The translations under genes and the position numbers were made by a program. A stretch of DNA of 64,000 nt, from positions 1,488,001 to 1,552,000 of the forward strand of contig NZ_LAIR01000002.1 of NCBI RefSeq assembly GCF_001247745.1. Reading direction: 5' to 3'. Positions 57,740 through 64,000 of this stretch are shown in pieces; the stretch's first letter is position 1, and each line of letters starts with the position of its first letter. A model generated the notes under the pieces. The model did not search any database, was not told the DNA's origin, and was given only the letters and a program-made list of their open reading frames with translations. The DNA is from Luteipulveratus halotolerans (lineage in GTDB: Bacteria; Actinomycetota; Actinomycetes; Actinomycetales; Dermatophilaceae).

Positions 57740-58529
57740 CGGACGTTCCGAGACTGCCCGCACAGCAGGCCCGGACCGCACCCCGCTCACGCGGGTGCTC
57801 GTCCTCATCCCGACCTACAACGAGCGGGACAACCTCCCGCGCATCGTCGAGCGAGTCCGGGCGGCAGCGCCCGAGGTCGACGTCCTGGTCCTGGACGACA
57901 GCTCACCCGACGGCACCGGCGAGGTCGCTGACCGTCTTGCGGCGCACGACCCGCAGGTGACGGTCATGCACCGTGCGGGCAAGGAGGGCCTGGGCGCGGC
58001 GTATCTCGCCGGTTTCGCCGAGGGCCTGGCCAGGGGCTATGACGCCCTCGTCGAGATGGACGCCGACGGCTCTCACCCCGCCGAGGTGCTGCCGACGATG
58101 CTGCGCGAGGCGGCTGACGCCGACCTGGTGATCGGGTCGCGCTGGATCCCTGGCGGGAGCGTCGTCAACTGGCCGTGGCACCGCGAGGCCCTGAGCCGTG
58201 GAGGCAACCTCTACATCCGCCTCCTGCTCGGCATGCCGGTCAAGGACGCGACGGCGGGATACCGCGTCTACCGTTCGAGCGCACTGCGCGAGATCGGCCT
58301 CGATGAGGTCGTCTCGGCGGGCTACTGCTTCCAGACCGACCTCACCTGGCGTGCGGTGCGCGCCGGTCTGCGCATCGTGGAGGTACCGATCCGATTCGTC
58401 GAGCGCGAGATCGGGGACTCCAAGATGGATCAGGACGTTGTACGAGAGTCGCTGGTCCGTATCAGCGGCTGGGGCGCGGACTACCGCTGGCGCCAGCTGC
58501 GTGACGCGGTGGCGCGACGCCGACCCTGA
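57726..58529 (+). CDS. ppm: Polyprenol-phosphate mannosyltransferase (Ppm/DPM1-type)
   Basis: The 267-aa family 2 glycosyltransferase makes polyprenyl-phosphate-mannose from GDP-mannose, the donor for extracytoplasmic mannosylation. Motifs are IPTYNERDNL, VLDDSSPDGTGEVAD, AGKEGLGAAYLAGF, EMDADGSHP (the DAD metal site) and GSRWIPGG. It has no membrane domain. The ATG at 57726 lies inside the end of lnt and follows GAGAAGGA, so translation is coupled. Confidence 0.93.
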   Translation: MTASDGRSETARTAGPDRTPLTRVLVLIPTYNERDNLPRIVERVRAAAPEVDVLVLDDSSPDGTGEVADRLAAHDPQVTVMHRAGKEGLGAAYLAGFAEGLARGYDALVEMDADGSHPAEVLPTMLREAADADLVIGSRWIPGGSVVNWPWHREALSRGGNLYIRLLLGMPVKDATAGYRVYRSSALREIGLDEVVSAGYCFQTDLTWRAVRAGLRIVEVPIRFVEREIGDSKMDQDVVRESLVRISGWGADYRWRQLRDAVARRRP

Positions 58530-58552
58530 CGACCGACCCGAAGGAGCTCCGG

Positions 58553-59119
58553 ATGGCAACCAACGCCGCTGCCGGCCGACACCGACCCGTCTGGGTGCGC
58601 GCGCTACGGGCTCTCCCGCTGGTGGTCCTCCTCGTGGAGGTGCTCCTCGTCGTCCTGGTCGCCCGCGCGATCGGCTGGTGGACCCTGCTCGCGCTGATGG
58701 CCTTGTCCTTGCTCGGCCTCGTCGTCGTGTCCCGGACCAGCCGCCGCTCCTGGCGTGAGCTGCGTGAGATGAGCCGCACCGGCAAGGCGCCTGCACGCAA
58801 CGCCTCCGACGCGGTGATCAACCTCGTCGGTGGTGGGCTCCTCGTCGTGCCGGGCTTCCTCACGGCGCTCATCGGGTTGATCCTGCTGATCCCCGCGGTG
58901 CACGCGCCCGTCCGGGGTCTGGCCAAGGTCCTGGCCGCACGCGGCATCCTGCGGTCCGGGGGGATCCGCGTCTACGGCATGGGCGGTCGAGGGTTCGGCA
59001 ACGTGGTGCCGGGCCAGGTCGTCCATGACGAGCGTCCGAGGGAGCAGCAGACGCCGCGCTCGGCTCGGCGTGATGACCAGGACCCGCCCGTCATCGAGGG
59101 CCGCATCGTCGACGAGTGA
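58553..59119 (+). CDS. FxsA family membrane protein
   Basis: The 188-aa protein has FxsA-type helices: LPLVVLLVEVLLVVLVARAIG, LLALMALSLLGLVVV and, after the cytoplasmic loop, INLVGGGLLVVPGFLTALIGLILLIP. FxsA of E. coli affects phage exclusion when overproduced; its normal role is unknown. A disordered charged tail follows. AAGGAG precedes the ATG. It is probably the last gene of the lnt-ppm operon. Confidence 0.9.
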   Translation: MATNAAAGRHRPVWVRALRALPLVVLLVEVLLVVLVARAIGWWTLLALMALSLLGLVVVSRTSRRSWRELREMSRTGKAPARNASDAVINLVGGGLLVVPGFLTALIGLILLIPAVHAPVRGLAKVLAARGILRSGGIRVYGMGGRGFGNVVPGQVVHDERPREQQTPRSARRDDQDPPVIEGRIVDE

Positions 59120-59140
59120 TCGGCAGGTCGGCCGTGCATG

Positions 59141-59180
59141 CGGAAGGCCCCGCGGACCGATCGGTCCGCGGGGCCTTCCG
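59141..59180. terminator. Perfect 20-bp-arm bidirectional terminator
   Basis: Positions 59141-59160 and 59161-59180 are exact reverse complements, starting CGGAAGGCCCCG. It lies between the converging FxsA and rbpA genes, 8 bp before the rbpA stop, and is the strongest hairpin in the window. Confidence 0.85.
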
Positions 59181-59188
59181 TGTGCGGC

Positions 59189-59548
59189 TCAGGCGCTGCG
59201 CTTGCGACGCGGCTTCTCGCCACGCGAGGCGCGCAGCAGCGCGAGACGCTCCTCGAGCAGCTCTTCGAGCTCCGGGATCGAGCGGCGCTCGAGCAGCATG
59301 TCCCAGTGGGTGCGCTGCGGCTTGGTGGGCTTACGCTCGGGCTCGGGGCCGTCGATCAGCTTGGCCTCGAGGCCACACCGGCACTCCCACAGCGACGGCA
59401 CGTCGGCCTCGACCGAGAACGGCAGCTCACTGATGTGCCCCTCGGAGCAGGAGTACCGGACGATCTGGCGCTCGCTGAACGACACACCCTCGTCGGTCTC
59501 CAGCGACAGCGTGCTGAGGTTGGTTCCTCGAAGTGAACGCTCTGCCAT
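59189..59548 (-). CDS. rbpA: RNA polymerase-binding protein RbpA
   Basis: The 119-aa actinobacterial transcription factor binds the primary sigma factor and stabilises open complexes. It has a disordered N-terminus with RGTNLSTLSLETDEGV, the core RYSCSEGHISELPFSVEADVPSLWECRCG, the basic linker ERKPTKPQRTHWDMLLERR, and a C-terminal sigma-interaction helix ELEELLEERLALLRASRG. The ATG at 59548 is chosen over one at 59554 because GGGAG is 8 bp upstream. The leader is long and can fold: ACGGACAA (59615-59622) pairs with TTGTCCGT (59656-59663). Confidence 0.96.
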   Translation of the reverse strand: MAERSLRGTNLSTLSLETDEGVSFSERQIVRYSCSEGHISELPFSVEADVPSLWECRCGLEAKLIDGPEPERKPTKPQRTHWDMLLERRSIPELEELLEERLALLRASRGEKPRRKRSA

Positions 59549-59722
59549 GATCATCTCTCCCAACGTCTTCCGGGCCGCAGGCACGGCCGGTGCCGCGACG
59601 GTCTATGCGGTGCAACGGACAAGAGGGCGCCGGTGTTCCTGCGGGACGGTGCACGTTGTCCGTATTGAAATCTGTGAATCGGCTCTCCCCGACCCGACAA
59701 TGTGATAGACGCATGCCGCCCG

Positions 59723-59758
59723 CGTCAAGTTGGCGGATGTGACAGTGATCACATCCGC
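59723..59758 (-). promoter_or_regulatory. rbpA promoter with a perfect CRP-type palindrome
   Basis: TGTGA-N6-TCACA lies at 59738-59753 inside a longer perfect palindrome (GCGGATGTGA 59733-59742 and TCACATCCGC 59749-59758). On the minus strand TTGACG (59723-59728) is a -35 candidate about 20 bp downstream, which puts the palindrome at a typical activator position. The same repeat could instead be the terminator of the MFS gene that ends at 59774. Confidence 0.5.
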
Positions 59759-59773
59759 TGCTCGTGGCGAGGT

Positions 59774-61165
59774 TCAGACCACGCGCGGGACGGGGTTGCC
59801 GGCCGCCCGAATGCCTTCGCGGACATCGCATCGGGCCAGCAGTACTCCACCGATCGCGAACAGCAGGATCAGCGCGATGATCGACAGCCGGTAGGAGTGT
59901 GCGAGCTGGTAGACCAGCCCGAACAGCAGCGTCCCGAACCAGCTCGTGCCGCGCTCCATGGCCTGGTAGAGGCTGAAGAACTCCGACTCGCGGCCGCGCG
60001 GGATCAGCTGGCTGTACAGCGAGCGCGAGAGGGCCTGAGTGCCGCCGAGGACGATGCCGATCCCGACGCCGAGCACCAGCCAGAGCCCGAACGCCTTCTC
60101 GGGCAGGAAGAACGCCGCGATGACCACGACGACCCACAGGGCCAGCCCCGAGAGCACCAGCCGCGTCGCGCCGTACGAGCCGGCGAGCCTCCCGAACAGA
60201 AGCGCCCCGCCGAAGGCGACGAACTGCACCAGCAGGATCGTGACGATCAGCTGCGTGTCGTCGAACCCGAGCTCTTCCTTGCCGTAGAGGCTCGCGCTGG
60301 TGACGACCGTCTGGATGCCGTCGTTGAAGAACAGATAGGCGAGCAGGAACGTGAGCGTCTGCGGGAAGCGACGCAGCTCGCGGAAGGTGTCGGCCAGCTG
60401 CGCCAGGCTGCCACCGACCACCCCGGCGCTGCGCTCGACCGGTGTGGCGACCGTGCCCGTCACCGAGCGCAGTCCGAGGACGGGGATGATCGTGAAGGCC
60501 GCCCACCACAGGCCCGCGCTGAGCAGACTGATGCGCACCGACATGCCTTCGGAGATGCCGAGACTGTCGCGCAGGCTGATGATCGCCAGGTTGACCGCGA
60601 GCAGGATGCCGCCGCCGAGGTAGCCGAACGCCCAGCCCCGGCTCGAGACCCGGTCACGGTCGTCGGGCGGCGCGAGTCGCACCAGCAGTGCGTCGTACAC
60701 GATGAGCGACGCGCCGAAGCACAGGTTGGACACGATGATCAGCGCGACGCCGAGCTGCCAGTTGGTGCCGGTGATGAAGAACATCAGGCACGCGGTGAGC
60801 GCGCCCGCCCACGCGAAGCCGCCGAGGAGTCGGGTCGGGCGAGGCGATCGGTCGGCGATCGCGCCCACGAAGATCAGCACGACCGCCGACAGCAGCGTGG
60901 AGACCGTGATGGTGAACGGCGCGAGCGAGCCCGGTGCGATGCCGACCCCGAGCACGTCGAGATCGGCGTGGCAGGTCTGGCCGTCCGCGATGCCCGGGCA
61001 GGCCGCTTCCTTGGCGACGGCCGTGAGGTAGGGCGAGATCAGGACGGCGGCCACCGTGGTGGCGTACGCGGAGTTGGCCCAGTCGTACCAGTACCACGTG
61101 CGCTGCAGGCGCTCGCGCTCGTCGGGTGTGGGCACAGCCTGGTACGCCGTGGAGGCCTCGGTCAC
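59774..61165 (-). CDS. MFS transporter of the Atg22/UMF1 type
   Basis: The 463-aa twelve-helix protein begins with the family signature YWYDWANSAYATTV, followed by IFVGAIADRSPRPTRLLGG, and has FFNDGIQTVV in the second half and ALSRSLYSQLIPRGRESEFFSLYQAMERGTSW near the end. Relatives are vacuolar amino-acid exporters in fungi; bacterial substrates are unknown. The GTG at 61165 has CACAGT 6 bp upstream. Confidence 0.92.
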   Translation of the reverse strand: MTEASTAYQAVPTPDERERLQRTWYWYDWANSAYATTVAAVLISPYLTAVAKEAACPGIADGQTCHADLDVLGVGIAPGSLAPFTITVSTLLSAVVLIFVGAIADRSPRPTRLLGGFAWAGALTACLMFFITGTNWQLGVALIIVSNLCFGASLIVYDALLVRLAPPDDRDRVSSRGWAFGYLGGGILLAVNLAIISLRDSLGISEGMSVRISLLSAGLWWAAFTIIPVLGLRSVTGTVATPVERSAGVVGGSLAQLADTFRELRRFPQTLTFLLAYLFFNDGIQTVVTSASLYGKEELGFDDTQLIVTILLVQFVAFGGALLFGRLAGSYGATRLVLSGLALWVVVVIAAFFLPEKAFGLWLVLGVGIGIVLGGTQALSRSLYSQLIPRGRESEFFSLYQAMERGTSWFGTLLFGLVYQLAHSYRLSIIALILLFAIGGVLLARCDVREGIRAAGNPVPRVV

Positions 61166-61183
61166 GCACGCACTGTGGCACAC

Positions 61184-61210
61184 GCCACCCGGCTCGTGTG
61201 GCCGGGTGGC
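61184..61210 (-). terminator. Terminator after the flavoprotein gene
   Basis: A 10-bp perfect stem (GCCACCCGGC 61184-61193 and complement 61201-61210) with a 7-nt loop, 9 bp past the stop of the minus-strand flavoprotein gene. Confidence 0.65.
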
Positions 61211-61219
61211 GCGTGCTGA

Positions 61220-62677
61220 TCAGAACGAGAGCCCGGAGTACAGCCGGCGGCTCGGGTCGTACGTCCGGCGCAGCGCGCTGAGCCGGGCGAGGTTGCCGGC
61301 GTAGTAACGCGATGCCGGCTGCCCGGTCTCGAGGTAGTTGACGTAGCCCCCGGAGCTGCGGCCGGCGAGCATCCGGTGCGCCTGGTTGATCCAGCTGTAC
61401 GCGGAGGTGTATCCGGACGACGTCCCGACGCCGACGTACCACTGCACGGTCGCGACGTGGTCACGCCAGGGGAACGCCGAGGACGATGCGCTCGGCGTGC
61501 TGACCGCGCCGCTGAGCGGGTCGAGGATGGCCGAGCCACGGCCGCCTGCTCGCGACCGTGCGGCGACCGCCCCGACCACCTGGGCGGCGGTCGCACTGTC
61601 GACCGTACGCAGGACGTCGGAGCCGGCGGCGAAACCTTGGCGGGGCGAGGTCGTACCGCCGCCCAGGTAGCGCACCGCGTCCATGTAGGACAGACGCCTG
61701 TAGCTGCTCGCCGTCGGTCGGACGCCGATCGCGTTGGTGAGGCTGTCCGCTGCGATGCGTTCGGCCGTGGAGTTGACGACGCCGGTGACGCGGACCGAGA
61801 TCGCGCCGTTGCCGAGTGCGTCGACGTGCACGTTGGACCAGCGTGAGGTGTAGGTGCCCGACATCCATGTCGCCCACTTGCTCAGCACCTGCGTGGCCGC
61901 ACTCGACGGGAACGTCAACGAGAAGATGCCCTTGCTGCTCGTCGCGTGCGTGCGGAATGTCATCGCGGTGACGAGCCCGATGTTGCCGCCGCCACCGCCG
62001 CGTGCTGCCCAGAACAGATCTGCGTTCTGACTGGGGGAGGCCCACAGCGCGCGACCGTCGGGCAGCACCATCGCGACGGCGGCGAGCCGGTCACACGTCA
62101 GGCCCCACTGCCGCGACTCGACGCCGAGGCCGCCACCGAGGGTGAGTCCGGCAGCGCCGACCGTCGGGCAGGTGCCCGTGGGGATGGTGCGGCCGGCGGC
62201 GGCCAGCGTCGAGTGCACGGCGTACAGGCCGGCACCCGAGTAGACCGTGGCGGTACCGGCGGCACTGTTGTTGACGACCGCGGCGTACTGCCGGGTGTCC
62301 AGGACGAGCGTGCCGTTCGCCGCCGACGCGCCGATGTAGGAGTGCCCACCGCTGCGCGGTGCGACCTTCAGGCCGTAGCGGGTCGCGAACGCCATGGACT
62401 TCTGGATGTCGGCCTGGCTGCGTACCTGCACGACGGCGGCCGGCGACGACCCGTCGTACCTCGTGTCGAACAGCAGCTTCGCCGAGGAGTACGACGAGGT
62501 GCCGGGCAGGAACACCGGTCCACTGAGCGTCCTCGCGAACGCGGTCCAGTCGGCGGTGGTCGGTGCTGCGGTGAGCAGTACGCCGGGTGCGGCGTATGCC
62601 GGGTGTGTGGTCAGTGCGGCGGTCGCCCCTGCTGCGACCGATCCCCCCAAGAACGCTCTACGCGTGATCGTGCTCAT
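61220..62677 (-). CDS. Tat-exported FAD-dependent oxidoreductase, bicovalent BBE type
   Basis: The 485-aa protein has a twin-arginine signal (TRRAFLGG, Arg6-Arg7) ending near residue 30, so it is exported folded. The FAD-linked oxidase domain has RSGGHSY with His112 and TGTCPTVGAAGLTLGGG with Cys170. These are the two residues that bind FAD covalently in berberine-bridge and carbohydrate-oxidase type enzymes. The C-terminus (VNYLETG..ASRYYAGNLARL) is the BBE domain. The substrate may be a sugar or an alcohol. No ribosome-binding site is convincing. Confidence 0.93.
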   Translation of the reverse strand: MSTITRRAFLGGSVAAGATAALTTHPAYAAPGVLLTAAPTTADWTAFARTLSGPVFLPGTSSYSSAKLLFDTRYDGSSPAAVVQVRSQADIQKSMAFATRYGLKVAPRSGGHSYIGASAANGTLVLDTRQYAAVVNNSAAGTATVYSGAGLYAVHSTLAAAGRTIPTGTCPTVGAAGLTLGGGLGVESRQWGLTCDRLAAVAMVLPDGRALWASPSQNADLFWAARGGGGGNIGLVTAMTFRTHATSSKGIFSLTFPSSAATQVLSKWATWMSGTYTSRWSNVHVDALGNGAISVRVTGVVNSTAERIAADSLTNAIGVRPTASSYRRLSYMDAVRYLGGGTTSPRQGFAAGSDVLRTVDSATAAQVVGAVAARSRAGGRGSAILDPLSGAVSTPSASSSAFPWRDHVATVQWYVGVGTSSGYTSAYSWINQAHRMLAGRSSGGYVNYLETGQPASRYYAGNLARLSALRRTYDPSRRLYSGLSF

Positions 62678-62748
62678 GTGCCTAGGACGCCCGAGCAGCG
62701 CTGCGCGTTGGCAGACCCGACGTCAGAGGCCGGTCGTAGCGTGCGGGT

Positions 62749-63186
62749 ATGGAGCAGCGACTGAACTTCGTGACCCTCGCCGTGGCCGACCTCGACCGGA
62801 CGCGTGCGTTCTACGTCGCAGGCCTCGGCTGGCAACCCGTCTTCGACGAGCAGGACGTGATCTTCCTTCCGCTCGCCCCTGGCCTGGTGCTGTCACTCTG
62901 GGAGCGTGCGAGCTTCGTCGCAGAGGTCGGCGAACCGTCGAGTGGACTCGCGCCGATCACGTTGGCGCACAACGTGATCGGCGCCGCCGAGGTCGACCAG
63001 GTCCTTGATGACGCGCGGGCTGCCGGTTCGCCGGAGGTGCACGACGGAGAGCAGCGTGAGTGGGGTGGCTACACCGGGTACTTCGCCGATCCGGACGGCT
63101 TCCGCTGGGAGGTCGCGCACAACCCGTCGCCGCTGGGTGAGGAGCTCGTCGCGCAGTCGCGACGCTGGCTGCGGGCGCGGGGTTGA
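62749..63186 (+). CDS. VOC (glyoxalase/bleomycin-resistance) family protein
   Basis: The 145-aa protein has two beta-alpha-beta-beta-beta repeats: LNFVTLAVADLDRTRAFYVAGLGW and WGGYTGYFADPDGFRWEVAHNP. The expected metal-site Glu is in RWEVA; the first His/Gln ligand is not obvious. The function is unknown. It starts 6 bp after TAGCGT (62737-62742) and is divergent from the flavoprotein. Confidence 0.9.
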   Translation: MEQRLNFVTLAVADLDRTRAFYVAGLGWQPVFDEQDVIFLPLAPGLVLSLWERASFVAEVGEPSSGLAPITLAHNVIGAAEVDQVLDDARAAGSPEVHDGEQREWGGYTGYFADPDGFRWEVAHNPSPLGEELVAQSRRWLRARG

Positions 63187-63225
63187 CATCGGTATATCGA
63201 CGAATGCATGATGTCGATATACCGA
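63183..63225 (+). promoter_or_regulatory. padR promoter with a perfect 13-bp-arm operator
   Basis: TTGACA (63183-63188), which overlaps the VOC stop codon, and CATGAT (63207-63212) are the -35 and -10 candidates. A perfect inverted repeat, TCGGTATATCGAC (63189-63201) and GTCGATATACCGA (63213-63225) with an 11-bp spacer, covers the spacer and start region. The AT-rich TATATCGA core is unusual here and fits PadR-type operators, so autorepression is likely. Confidence 0.8.
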
Positions 63226-63338
63226 CGGAAGATCGTCGATACGTCATCGATGGCGATGACCAGTCACCGCGGGCCGTGCCCGTCGCGCACAGGGGGTGCC
63301 GACGCGAGGCCGCCCGCCACCCGAACGGAGACACATCC

Positions 63339-64000
63339 ATGAGTCACCAGAACCCCTCCTTCGACCAGCTCGGCCGATCACCCCGTGAGCACGACGGCAG
63401 GCGCCGTCCACGACGAGGCGGCCCCGGGCACCGGCGCGGCAGCCATCGTGACGCAGTCCGCCACGGATTCCCCGGCGGTGAGGCCTGGGGCGACGTCACT
63501 GCACAGATGCGTATGCCTGCTGACGGGCGTCGCGGCGGGCACCGCCGCCGTGGTGGACGCCGCGGCGACGTACGCAATGCGGCGCTCGCCCTGCTGGCCG
63601 AGCAGCCGATGAACGGCTACCAGATCATCAAGGCCGTCGCCGAGCGCACCGACGACCTGTGGCGCCCGGGCCCCGGCTCGGTCTACCCCGCGCTGGGGCT
63701 GCTCGAGGACGAGGGCCTGATCGAGCCCCAGGCCGCCGAGGGCAGTGGGCGCAAGGTCTTCGCGCTCACCGAGGCCGGCACGGCGTACGTCGCCGAGCAC
63801 CGTGACGAGCTGGCCGACCCGTTCACCCCGGTGACCGGTCCTCGCGACGCCTTCGTCGACGCACGGCGAGAGGTCGGACAGCTCGCCATGGCCATCCAGC
63901 AGGTCGTCATGGCCGGCGACGAGCAGCAGATCGCGGCCACCAGGACGCTCCTCGCGGACACGCGTCGAGCGGTCTACCGCCTGCTTGCCGAGGACGACAG
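63339..64000 (+). CDS. PadR family transcriptional regulator, 3' end cut by window edge
   Basis: The reading frame is open from the ATG at 63339 to the end of the window (220 codons). Residues 1-80 are a disordered Arg/Gly/His-rich region. The PadR winged helix then begins RNAALALLAEQPMNGYQIIKAV and continues RPGPGSVYPALGLLEDEGLI and RKVFALTEAG. A helical dimerisation domain follows. GGAG is 8 bp before the ATG. PadR proteins commonly repress themselves and a transporter gene; any such partner lies beyond this window. Confidence 0.88.
   Translation, partial: MSHQNPSFDQLGRSPREHDGRRRPRRGGPGHRRGSHRDAVRHGFPGGEAWGDVTAQMRMPADGRRGGHRRRGGRRGDVRNAALALLAEQPMNGYQIIKAVAERTDDLWRPGPGSVYPALGLLEDEGLIEPQAAEGSGRKVFALTEAGTAYVAEHRDELADPFTPVTGPRDAFVDARREVGQLAMAIQQVVMAGDEQQIAATRTLLADTRRAVYRLLAEDD

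Overview
The window is very GC-rich chromosomal DNA from an actinobacterium. It carries a mycothiol gene (mshC), a Pup-proteasome locus (arc, dop, pup, prcB, prcA, pafA, pafB, pafC), RbpA and many actinobacterial DUF families (DUF3090, DUF3866, DUF3054, DUF5703, SCO1664-type). A member of the Micrococcales or a neighbouring order is likely, but the genus cannot be read from the sequence. Apart from one visibly less GC-rich islet (about 43.4-44.2 kb), it reads as ordinary core chromosome with no insertion sequence, prophage, CRISPR array, rRNA or tRNA that I could find.

Layout. 0-2.6 kb: a DUF5703 gene (cut by the window edge), an acidic protein, an aldo/keto reductase and an LLM-class oxidoreductase. 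2.6-7.1 kb: corA, then the cluster phosphomutase - DUF3090 - SCO1664-type kinase-like protein - mshC. 7.1-14.9 kb: a secreted protein, a PAC2 protein, metH, a HAD hydrolase, and a TetR regulator divergent from a reductase with two clear operator boxes. 15-19.8 kb: the thiamine operon thiO-thiS-thiG-thiE-thiC on the minus strand behind a TPP riboswitch. 19.8-24.6 kb: a surface protein, a DNA methyltransferase, a RecB-type nuclease, a site-2 protease and trmI.

24.6-48.7 kb is the proteasome neighbourhood. Arc is the ring ATPase, Pup the tag, PafA the ligase, Dop the deamidase/depupylase, PrcB and PrcA the 20S core, and PafB/PafC the WYL-type DNA-damage regulators. The locus is interrupted: an MFS transporter fused to carboxypeptidase-regulatory-like domains, an esterase and a Gfo/Idh oxidoreductase lie between arc and dop; a lipoprotein lies between dop and pup; an asymmetric heterodimeric ABC exporter lies between prcA and pafA; and two FKBP isomerases plus the low-GC islet lie between pafA and pafBC. 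pafBC is followed by tatA, tatC and a Ski2-like helicase.

48.7-64 kb: DinB, PH-domain, 5'-3' exonuclease, Lrp/AsnC and amidohydrolase genes; an unexplained promoter-driven leader; the lipoprotein and mannosyl-donor genes lnt and ppm; an FxsA protein; rbpA with a perfect CRP-type palindrome upstream; an Atg22-like MFS protein; a Tat-exported bicovalent flavoprotein; a VOC protein; and a PadR regulator (cut by the edge) behind a perfect operator.

The strongest window-wide signal is transcriptional. About twenty genes have a TANNNT -10 hexamer placed 6-8 bp before the start codon and no Shine-Dalgarno sequence, so they are probably leaderless. This spacing also decides several start codons, and many intergenic regions are compact divergent pairs of such promoters.
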